This document shows, one piece after another, positions 15,830 through 22,486 of a DNA stretch of 40,232 nucleotides (position 1 is its first letter; every line of letters starts with the position of its first letter). A model generated the notes under the pieces. That model saw only the letters and a program-made list of their open reading frames with translations, was not told the DNA's origin and did not search any database. The DNA lies in the NCBI GenBank assembly GCA_030849065.1, contig JASAON010001493.1:1-40232 (forward strand). The letters are read 5' to 3'. The position numbers and the translations under genes are program-made. The DNA is from Jaenimonas drosophilae (taxonomy: Eukaryota > Euglenozoa > Kinetoplastea > Trypanosomatida > Trypanosomatidae).

Positions 15830-16330
15830 ATGTTCCGCGCCTGCGCACGACATCTTGGAGTGAGCCCCTACAGCTTATTCCTGCAGGAGCAGCGTTCCCA
15901 CCCACAACTTCAGGGCCTGACCATAGGCGCCCGCGCGAAGCAGCTATCGAAGATGTTTCGGGACCTCTCCGCGACGGAGCGTGAGAGCCTCAATCGTCGT
16001 GCTGCCGCGTGTGAATCCTTTGTTAGGGTTGGCAAGAATATGCGATCTGTGATGAAGGAGCACATGCCAAAGCGTCAGCTCTCCGCCTACAATCTCTTCG
16101 TAAAAGCGGTGGCGGCGGAGGTGCGGCATCTACCACGATCACAGCGCCTGAAGACGGTTTCCACCATGTGGAAGAAGCACCTCGCGCAGACGTCAAGTGA
16201 GAAGAGGGAGGTGGCGCTCAAGCTGAAGAAGAAGAGTGATGGAAACACTAGGAATACCGAGACCGTACATACTGCGAAGGCCAAAATCAAAGCAGTTGAG
16301 AAGAACATTGTCACGAAGAAGGAGAATTAG
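15830..16330 (+). CDS. Kinetoplast-associated protein (KAP), two HMG-like segments
   Basis: A 166-residue basic protein, probably mitochondrial, of the type that condenses kinetoplast DNA. A short presequence-like start (MFRACARHLG) is followed by SPYSLFLQEQRSHPQLQGLT, an HMG-box-like segment nearly parallel to the KAP at 16716. A second unit, LSAYNLFVKAVAAEVRHLPR...KTVSTMWKKH, and a Lys-rich tail complete it. The pairing of YxLF and W-K motifs is the HMG pattern seen in trypanosomatid KAPs. The in-frame extension upstream of 15830 lacks an ATG tied to the acceptors and does not match the paralogue. Candidate acceptors are 15691-15692, 15738-15739 and 15786-15787. An out-of-frame ATG at 15819 gives a 14-codon uORF ending at 15863 that overlaps this start. 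Confidence 0.72.
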   Translation: MFRACARHLGVSPYSLFLQEQRSHPQLQGLTIGARAKQLSKMFRDLSATERESLNRRAAACESFVRVGKNMRSVMKEHMPKRQLSAYNLFVKAVAAEVRHLPRSQRLKTVSTMWKKHLAQTSSEKREVALKLKKKSDGNTRNTETVHTAKAKIKAVEKNIVTKKEN

Positions 16331-16427
16331 GCCGCATAGCCACAGAACACGAGTACCACTTCTGATGCTGTAGTGCTGTTTTTTTTTTTTTTGCCACCCA
16401 TGGGATTCATAGATTCACCCTTCATCC

Positions 16428-16460
16428 ACGTTTATATCTCCATAATAGAGATATAAACGT
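16428..16460 (+). other. Perfect 13-bp hairpin between two KAP genes
   Basis: ACGTTTATATCTC (16428-16440) and GAGATATAAACGT (16448-16460) pair perfectly around the loop CATAATA. The stem can extend (CCACG with CGTGG) past a small bulge. It lies in the 3' UTR or spacer of the KAP gene at 15830, about 50 bases after a poly-T run. It is AT-rich, unlike its surroundings. It could be an mRNA stability or 3'-processing element. Confidence 0.75.
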
Positions 16461-16715
16461 TCGTGGGCATAGCTCACGTGAATGACTGCCACTTGCACCC
16501 ACGTCTGCACCAGCCGATGGTACTTCCCTTTGATGCTACGACAAGACCTTATTGATGTTGTGTGGTGCTCACGGCTGAGGCTGCCAAAGGCCACATCAAC
16601 CTCTGCAACATGGAGTAGTCCATCACCACACCCTCTTCCACATTTCCTTTCTCTTTTTGTGTAGCATTTTTTTTTCATCAAACACACCCGTTTCATTTCC
16701 CCCCATCCATCAAAC

Positions 16716-17078
16716 ATGCTCCGCTTCTCTATTCGCCGTCTTGCCATTGGTGCTTACTCCCTCTTCATGATGGAGCAGAAGAACCACCCCAAGCTCAAGG
16801 GCCTCACCGTCGGCGAGCGTGGCAAAATGACGTCTAAGCTGTACAAGGCCCTCTCACCCAGCGATATGGCCTCCCTGAAGAAGCGCGCCGCGCAGCACCA
16901 GGCTCCTCCACGTAGCCCTCGCACCCCGAAGGCGAAGGTTGGCAGCACCAAGACAAAGCGCGCACCAACGGCCTACAGTGAGTTTGTGAAGGCCAACATG
17001 GGCAAATTCACCGCCCTCCCCCACCGCGACCGCATGAAGGCCGTGGCGAAGCTCTGGAACCAGCAGCGCGGCAAGTAG
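16716..17078 (+). CDS. Kinetoplast-associated protein (KAP), small HMG-like form
   Basis: A 120-residue basic protein. MLRFSIRRLA resembles the short cleavable mitochondrial presequences of Crithidia KAPs. It is followed by an HMG-like unit (AYSLFMMEQKNHPKLKGLTV...SKLYKALSPSDMASLKKRA, about residues 12-58), a Lys/Pro-rich linker, and a second unit (APTAYSEFVKANMGKF...MKAVAKLWNQQR, about 85-118). Known KAPs bind and compact kinetoplast minicircle DNA; here that role is inferred. Clearly paralogous to the gene at 15830. Codons are C/G-ending, consistent with an abundant protein. The start is the first ATG after AG 16663-16664, which follows a TTCCTTTCTCTTTTTGTG tract. Confidence 0.78.
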   Translation: MLRFSIRRLAIGAYSLFMMEQKNHPKLKGLTVGERGKMTSKLYKALSPSDMASLKKRAAQHQAPPRSPRTPKAKVGSTKTKRAPTAYSEFVKANMGKFTALPHRDRMKAVAKLWNQQRGK

Positions 17079-17105
17079 ATCATCACCACATGTAGCACCA
17101 CCTCC

Positions 17106-17147
<42 letters not shown>

Positions 17148-17149
17148 CA
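17106..17149 (+). repeat. (CA)n microsatellite in the KAP 3' UTR
   Basis: An almost unbroken CA run beginning shortly after the TAG of the 16716 gene. Similar CA runs follow several other stop codons (8023, 14103, 28123). Confidence 0.85.
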
Positions 17150-17444
17150 GTGAAGCAGGCGGCAACAGAACTGAGATACGTACAGACAATAAGAAGTCGT
17201 GTACGTGTGTGCGTTCATGAAGTAGTTGTGTTTCTCTGGGCCAGCAGAAGGTCACTGTGGGAGGTGATGTGGATGGATCACGACATAGATAGAGGAGCTT
17301 TGGTTTTTTTTTTTGGTGCCCATCAGGGGTGTTGTGTTGTCGGGAGGTCCATAGTGCCGCTCAATCTCACTCTCCACTCCCCCCAATTTTTCCTTCACCC
17401 GTGCCCACACACAAACACGTGGCTGCGAGAAGGTCTGTGGGGTG

Positions 17445-17675
17445 ATGAGAGTGCTGCATACAATGCGTGTTGGCATGCCCGGTGTTGTTCTTGATGCTTG
17501 CGCTCGCCAACGTTCCGCGGTGCTGAATGTCGTGCTACACACATCAATCTTGTGTGCATCTATGCCTTCAACAACGTTGCCCTTCACACAGTTTTTCCGA
17601 ACGATCATCGAAGAAAAAAAGAAAAGAGGAGGCCTCCTCCCTCCCATTCTCGTTGGCGTACACTCCTGTGGGTAA
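17445..17675 (+). CDS. Candidate 76-residue small ORF between KAP genes
   Basis: The ATG is the first after the tract at 17369-17403 and AG 17427-17428. The product starts MRVLHTMRVGMPGVVLDACA, is mixed in composition with an EEKKKRGG stretch, and has no recognised domain. An in-frame GTG precedes the ATG. Codon use is unremarkable. It could be a genuine small gene or part of the 3' UTR of the upstream KAP gene. Confidence 0.3.
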   Translation: MRVLHTMRVGMPGVVLDACARQRSAVLNVVLHTSILCASMPSTTLPFTQFFRTIIEEKKKRGGLLPPILVGVHSCG

Positions 17676-17927
17676 CCGTCAAGACACTTCTCCACTTTGT
17701 GAGATGAGCCTTGCTCCACCACTCATCTCAGACATGTTGTTGTTGTTGTTTTGCATCCCAGTGTTACTGCTTCTCTCCACCCTCACCTTCACGCCATACA
17801 AACATCAGATCATCACTCACACACACACACAACTAGGTTCCCGCCAAGTGTTCTCTCCCACATACAAGCACACCCACCCACACACACCACTTCCTTCTCA
17901 TACATCCACTCTCCCCATCTCGCCATC

Positions 17928-18404
17928 ATGTTCCGCGTTGCCCAACCTCTGCTTGCCCTCAGCGCCACGGCCATCACCCTGAAGAAGGCCACCGCCAAGA
18001 AGAGCCCCGCCAAGAAGAAGGCCCCCGTCAAGGCCGTGGCGGTGAAGAAGGCTGCCATCAAGAAGGTGGCACAGCCAAAGTCTGCGGGCTTCGAGACGTA
18101 CACCAACAACGCACACGACTCCGTCCTTCAGACCCTCTCGGGGGGCTCTCCCATGGCGGCCTTCACGGATTATCCCGCTTCCGTTGACGCCGTCGTGCCC
18201 AAGAAGAAGGCCGTGAAGTCTGCCAAGAAGAGCGTGAAGAAGTCTGCCACGGCTGCCAAGAAGAAGGCCCCCGTCAAGCCCGCGGCCGCAAAGAAGAAGG
18301 CGTCGAAGGTGAAGCGCATCGTGAAGAAGGTTGCCAAGAAGCAGCAAACGAAGGGCAAGACCCTCAAGCTCAAGGCCAGCAAGAAGATCGCCAAGCGCAA
18401 GTAA
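17928..18404 (+). CDS. Lys/Ala-rich histone H1-like kinetoplast-associated protein
   Basis: A 158-residue protein starting MFRVAQPLLALSATAITLKK, a short mitochondrial-type presequence, followed by AKKSPAKKKAPVK-type repeats. A less basic central segment (about residues 48-84, FETYTNNAHDSVLQTLSGGS...) is followed by a second Lys/Ala block to the end (IAKRK). This H1-like composition without an HMG unit is like the lysine/alanine-rich KAPs of Crithidia and would act as a charge-neutralising DNA condenser. A nuclear histone H1 is the alternative, but the presequence and the neighbouring KAPs favour the mitochondrion. The start is the first ATG after AG 17867-17868 (ATCATGTTCC). Confidence 0.68.
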   Translation: MFRVAQPLLALSATAITLKKATAKKSPAKKKAPVKAVAVKKAAIKKVAQPKSAGFETYTNNAHDSVLQTLSGGSPMAAFTDYPASVDAVVPKKKAVKSAKKSVKKSATAAKKKAPVKPAAAKKKASKVKRIVKKVAKKQQTKGKTLKLKASKKIAKRK

Positions 18405-18582
18405 GAAAACCTTTTTTTTTTGGCGGAGGTGTGAGTGATGGGAGAGTCATGTGCGTGCGTGTGGAGAGGTGATTGGACGATGTACGCCAGTGGGTGGTGG
18501 CATGGATGCCACCGCTCCTGCATGTATGCCACACTTCTTTGTTGTGGTTGTGGTGGAGTAGCAACACAACCTCAGAGATCAT

Positions 18583-18630
18583 CTTATCGTTCTTCACGAT
18601 TGCCAATTCCTCGCACATTTCCCCATTCCA
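18583..18630 (+). promoter_or_regulatory. Predicted trans-splice acceptor for the 43-residue ORF
   Basis: A pyrimidine-rich stretch (TTCTTCACGATTGCCAATTC, then CTCGCACATTTCCCC) ends ATTCCAAG, AG 18629-18630. The first ATG downstream is 18720, giving a 90-nt 5' UTR. Confidence 0.4.
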
Positions 18631-18719
18631 AGTCAGACTCTCGCTAACCCCCCCGCACACACGTCATCATTCCTTCTCCCACCCCACCTATCCATCACTA
18701 CGTCTTTTTCTTCTTGTGT

Positions 18720-18851
18720 ATGCGCCACGTGGCCTCTGCCGTGTGGCGCAAGCCGAAGGAATATTTGGTGATGGGAGTGAAGGATGGGCAGACGACGAAG
18801 AAGGAAGAAGATCGTGAAGTAGGGGGAACGGTAAGCGGCAGCGGAGTATGA
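18720..18851 (+). CDS. Probable 43-residue small protein, start codon inside a strong hairpin
   Basis: The ATG is the first after the acceptor at 18629-18630. The product starts MRHVASAVWRKPKEYLVMGV and continues hydrophilic and charged (DGQTTKKEEDREVGG...) to TGA. Its N-terminus is amphipathic and basic, compatible with a mitochondrial protein, and its composition is more protein-like than other small frames here. The first ten codons coincide with a 13-bp hairpin (TGCGCCACGTGGC with GCCGTGTGGCGCA, 18721-18750, loop CTCT, two G-U pairs). The hairpin could control initiation, or could be the real element with the ORF incidental. Not recognised. Confidence 0.42.
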   Translation: MRHVASAVWRKPKEYLVMGVKDGQTTKKEEDREVGGTVSGSGV

Positions 18852-19343
18852 TCATGACATACATGAGCCAATACACATTCTTGATTCTTTTTCTTTTCTT
18901 GACATCATTAACGCACCCAGACGGCCAACTCCCCTTCCCCCCCACCATTGCCCTTGTTAGGCTGAATCCATCTCCCTCACACACAACACTCTTTGCCCGG
19001 TGTTGTAGGGCACTTGCTGTTGGTTGGATGAGTAGGTGAAGGTTTGTGGGAGCATAGAGAAGACCACGACACCCCCTCCCTTCTCCCCTGCTCCTCCCTC
19101 GCACGCAATGCGTGTGTGTGTGTGCGGCCAACAACGTGTGTGCTCCTTACTGCACATCTTAGACCGTAAGGATCTCAAGACGAAGCAGAGGAGGTGATGG
19201 CACATGGGAAGGAGAGAAGCTATTCCATGACAAGATGAAGCCATACACCCCCCTCACACACTACTCATTGGTGTTGTTGGTTGCCTCATTCTTAACAACC
19301 AAGATGCCCTTCTCTTCGTCTTCACTTGTGTTTGGTGCTCGCT
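18852..19343. other. Intergenic, no gene seen
   Basis: Pyrimidine tracts at 18869-18898 and 19072-19100 lead only to frames of 3 and 13 codons. The tract at 19307-19337 with AG 19344-19345 is the acceptor for the KAP gene at 19473. Confidence 0.55.
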
Positions 19344-19472
19344 AGACGCCGACTCTCATCGCACAAGCATTTTGGTGCCCGACATTGCAGCAGCATCACT
19401 TTCCACCTCCCACACACAAGATTTGTTGTACTGACTAGATCTATATCCATCCACAGAGACCCACCCGCACAC

Positions 19473-20504
19473 ATGCTCTCCTCCACGCTTCGTGTGCTGC
19501 GACCTCTTCGCTCCCCCTTCGCCAACTTTTACCGTTCCGTCGGCAGTGAGCTCTCGCCAAAGTTTGATGGCGTTCAGCGCATCAAGGCGGCCTCTGCCCT
19601 GTGGCTCGCCACGGGGGATCAGTTTGGCACCAAGACATCCAACCGACGTGTGCAGATTGCCGTGAAGCAGTACAAGGCAAAGCGCGAGAGCATTGACAAG
19701 GCCATCTTGAATAACCAATCCATCGCACCACGCCATCTCTGGATCAATACGAGCGGAAAGAAGAAGAATATGAAGCTGAAGAAGAAGCCCGCCTTGAAGC
19801 TCAAGAAGAAGACGTTGAAGAAGAAGTCTGTTGCCAACACCACCGCCAAGAAGAAGAAGAAGACGGTGGCTAAGCGCAAGACCTCCAACCTGCCCTACCG
19901 CCTGAGGAAGGGCGGCTATCGTGCCTTCTTCCACGCCATGCTGAGCAGCGGCATGGTGCCAAATCACCCACGCAAGAGACGCTCCAAGCACGTGAAGAAG
20001 CTCTGGGATGAGTCGCGCGGCGCAAAGACGTTGGCCCTCCGCATCAAGCGCGGCCTCGCACTGGCGGAGATGGCCGAGAAGAAGCAATCCGCCCGCAAAA
20101 AGCCGGTGCCCAGCGCACGTACGTTGGTGAAGCGCAGCGCGCGCACAGCAGTGAGCAACTCATCGAAGAAGAATAAGAAGAATGTTGTGCGGCGCAAGAC
20201 GGGGAAGCGTGTGGCCAAGAAGATGAAGAAGAGCAGCACCAAGAAGCAGCCCACCTCTTCTCTGATTGCCACCCTCGATGAGGTGCTTCGTGATAGCAAG
20301 GAGGTCCTCCCCTTCAACAAGTTTCGTGATGCCATCATGAAGAAGCACAGCCTCAAGCCATCCCAAGCACTCAATCAGCGCATGCATCGTTTGTGGTTAA
20401 TGTCGCTGACGCAGCGCAGTCTGACGCACGCGCAGCAGATCTCCTGGGCGGAGGGACTCATTGGCAAGGCCGCCCGGCGCTCTGCCAAGAAGACGAAGAA
20501 GTAG
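19473..20504 (+). CDS. Large Lys-rich kinetoplast-associated protein with three HMG-like units
   Basis: A 343-residue, very basic protein. The start MLSSTLRVLRPLRS is presequence-like (Arg-rich, no acids). Three related segments follow: FANFYRSVGSELSP...AASALWLATG (about residues 15-50), GYRAFFHAMLSSGMVP...KHVKKLWDES (about 148-180) and FNKFRDAIMKKHSLKP...MHRLWLMSLT (about 287-315). They are separated by long Lys-rich linkers (LKKKPALKLKKKTLKKK). This looks like an enlarged KAP that could bridge several DNA duplexes. The second and third units are more diverged than those of the small KAPs. The start is the first ATG after AG 19344-19345; the longer open frame upstream lacks presequence character. 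Confidence 0.68.
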   Translation: MLSSTLRVLRPLRSPFANFYRSVGSELSPKFDGVQRIKAASALWLATGDQFGTKTSNRRVQIAVKQYKAKRESIDKAILNNQSIAPRHLWINTSGKKKNMKLKKKPALKLKKKTLKKKSVANTTAKKKKKTVAKRKTSNLPYRLRKGGYRAFFHAMLSSGMVPNHPRKRRSKHVKKLWDESRGAKTLALRIKRGLALAEMAEKKQSARKKPVPSARTLVKRSARTAVSNSSKKNKKNVVRRKTGKRVAKKMKKSSTKKQPTSSLIATLDEVLRDSKEVLPFNKFRDAIMKKHSLKPSQALNQRMHRLWLMSLTQRSLTHAQQISWAEGLIGKAARRSAKKTKK

Positions 20505-20630
20505 AGGTCTGAGGCTGCAACAACACATAGAGCTGATACGCCCTTCCTCCTTCATTGATGTGCGCGCGTGCGGCACTGACCTCTAGATTTTGAAGCCGAG
20601 GAGCTCTCACCTCATCCCGTTGCGTGCCAA

Positions 20631-20646
20631 CGCTGTTGCAACAGCG
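20631..20646. repeat. 16-bp perfect palindrome CGCTGTTGCAACAGCG
   Basis: A self-complementary sequence flanked by GTTGC and GCAAC, able to form a short hairpin, in the spacer before the Cdt1-like gene. No function assigned. Confidence 0.6.
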
Positions 20647-20740
20647 GCAACAACAACACATTTTCTTTTTGAAGGAGAAGATGAAGCTTGACATGAGTCT
20701 TCATCACCAACCATTTCTTTGCGCATGTGTGTTGGATACT

Positions 20741-20795
20741 TCTTTTTTTTTTTTTCACTTCACTTTTTTTTTTTCTTCGTTTGCTACGTGCGAAG
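20741..20795 (+). promoter_or_regulatory. Predicted trans-splice acceptor for the Cdt1-like gene
   Basis: Two poly-T runs, each about 11 bases long, are followed by CTTCGTTTGCTACGTGCGAAG, AG 20794-20795. The first ATG downstream is 20821 (26-nt 5' UTR). The longer open frame translates the T runs into Phe tracts and is an artefact. Confidence 0.65.
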
Positions 20796-20820
20796 CGAAA
20801 GACAGAAGTTAGTCTTGGTG

Positions 20821-22290
20821 ATGGCTCCATCCACCAAATCTGGTCCGTCTTCCTCCACTCATGTGCGTCGCGGCGCGCCATCGCCAAAGATCAACGCGAC
20901 GCAACGGCGCGCAGAGCGAATCGGCGGCCTTCTTTCCGCCGTGAAGCGCAGCACACCTGTGGTTGAGATCAATAACTCCGACAACAAAGCTGATGCTGCT
21001 GTTGTTAGTGCTGCTACAACACCAACATCATCACCCACGATGGCCTTCACGACGCGCATGGCCACTGCCCTGCACACCGTTTACCTCATCTCTCTCACGG
21101 AGCGCGCGCAGAATGGTCTCGCTCATGTTGGTACCAACGTTGAGGCCACATCACCGACGTGGTGGCGCGTCGTACCCAGCGCACGGTGGCTAGAGGCGGC
21201 GTCCATCGCCTGCCGTCGCTCATTTGATGCGGATGATGTGGCACGTTTGGCCGTGTTGTTCCCGCGATTTATTCGTGCTGAGTGGCAAATGCCATCACAA
21301 CAAGCACAACAATCATCATTAATGCGCGTCATGGGCGAGGATGAAGGTAGCACCACGTTGATTCAATCGGCAGTACCAACAACCACCGAGCACCTGCTAC
21401 AGATGTACTTGGTTGGCCAACACACGCCTTCCGTGGAGGAGGCGTCAAAGCTGCTCGAGGACACCATGCGAGAAGTTGGGAATGCGGCAGCGCAACAGGA
21501 GTGGCGCGCACGTGTTGCTGGCATGACGGCACATCAATCTTGGCTAGCTCAGGTGAATGCAACACCATCACCACGAACATCTGAGCTTGATGCAACACCA
21601 GCAACACACGACGTTGAAGGTACCACGGTGAAGGGCCCACGGAAGAAGGCTCCCTTGACGGCTGCTGCACGCAAGGCAGCGGCAGCAGCCAAGAAACAGC
21701 GCGACGCGCACATGAAGAGCCTCTCTGCTGACCTCCGCTCGCACCTCTCCAGCACCAAATTGGCGGAGGTACTTGGGCAGATGGATCGTGATGCTCGACG
21801 CGTGGATGCGCAGGAACGAGAGCGGATTGAGCAGCGCCAGGTGCAGGAGAGGCTGCTGGGAACCTACGAACATGTGCGGTCGGTGATGGGCAAACGTAGC
21901 TCCATGAATCTGTCGGAGGTTTTGCATGCGTTGCGTGAGGAGAGCAGAGATGAGGGCCACCGCGCCACGCTTCGTGAGCTGTCGTTGCTCCTCCGCTCCC
22001 CGAACACGGGCCTCCGCCTGACTCGGCTGGATTGGCCAATACGCACCACGCCAACAACAACAACAACAACACCATCATCAGGACGTGGGCGTCGGGCCAA
22101 GACGACGAAGCCAACTGCAGCTGTTGCTACCCCTGCCGTTATTGATGTAGCTCCCACGATGCTCAACGTTGCCAACGTGGAGGAGCTGAAGCAAGAAGAG
22201 ATGGAGTGGTGCTTGTTGCATCACGATCGGAACCTTGGCTCGATACAGCGACTTGCGGCTGAGGTGGCGGAGGCCTGCCCACGACTGTAG
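20821..22290 (+). CDS. Candidate Cdt1-like replication licensing factor (divergent)
   Basis: A 489-residue protein with a basic, Ser/Thr-rich N-terminus. The segment at about 75-250 resembles the Cdt1 middle domain: CRRSFDADDVARLAVLFPRF (131-150) parallels the RkrF..r.v.qIk.vyP motif, and EWRARVAGMTAHQSWLAQVN (227-246) parallels the conserved helix before the linker. A basic linker (about 270-300) follows. A C-terminal winged-helix-like unit (about 340-405, LLGTYEHVRSVMGK...LSEVLHALREE...LSLLLRSPNTGL) parallels the Cdt1 MCM-binding domain. Cdt1 loads the MCM2-7 helicase at origins. Both matches and their order are from memory, not a search. No N-terminal PIP box was seen. A Thr/Lys-rich insert follows the C-terminal unit, then a short helical tail. 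Another winged-helix protein is possible. Confidence 0.5.
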   Translation: MAPSTKSGPSSSTHVRRGAPSPKINATQRRAERIGGLLSAVKRSTPVVEINNSDNKADAAVVSAATTPTSSPTMAFTTRMATALHTVYLISLTERAQNGLAHVGTNVEATSPTWWRVVPSARWLEAASIACRRSFDADDVARLAVLFPRFIRAEWQMPSQQAQQSSLMRVMGEDEGSTTLIQSAVPTTTEHLLQMYLVGQHTPSVEEASKLLEDTMREVGNAAAQQEWRARVAGMTAHQSWLAQVNATPSPRTSELDATPATHDVEGTTVKGPRKKAPLTAAARKAAAAAKKQRDAHMKSLSADLRSHLSSTKLAEVLGQMDRDARRVDAQERERIEQRQVQERLLGTYEHVRSVMGKRSSMNLSEVLHALREESRDEGHRATLRELSLLLRSPNTGLRLTRLDWPIRTTPTTTTTTPSSGRGRRAKTTKPTAAVATPAVIDVAPTMLNVANVEELKQEEMEWCLLHHDRNLGSIQRLAAEVAEACPRL

Positions 22291-22390
22291 GTGCATGTTT
22301 GGGTGTGCGCGCACACAAAACAAGATGATGATGATGTGCGACTGCCTTCACTACACACATTGCGTGCAACATCATGATTTATGGATGCAC

Positions 22391-22432
22391 CATCAACTTC
22401 ATCTTCCTCTTCATCATCATCATAACACAAAG
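22391..22432 (+). promoter_or_regulatory. Predicted trans-splice acceptor for the 1,867-residue gene
   Basis: The tract CATCAACTTCATCTTCCTCT, followed by TCATCATCATCATAACACAAAG, ends with AG at 22431-22432. The first ATG downstream is 22487. Frame extension upstream of it begins with a TTG inside the previous gene and is spurious. Confidence 0.55.
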
Positions 22433-22486
22433 TTAGGGGGAAGTGTTGGTGAGTGCTCCGGATCTGAGAACCATCAACCGTGGCAG

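Noticed and set aside
16482..16664. 60-codon ORF between two KAP genes
   Set aside because: Its end runs through the pyrimidine tract and the acceptor AG of the next gene.
15830..20504. S-phase cycling octamer, (C/A)ATAGAA(G/A), in KAP UTRs
   Set aside because: Near matches exist (for example AATAGAGA in the 16428-16460 hairpin region, CATAGATA near 17285) but I found no exact copy.
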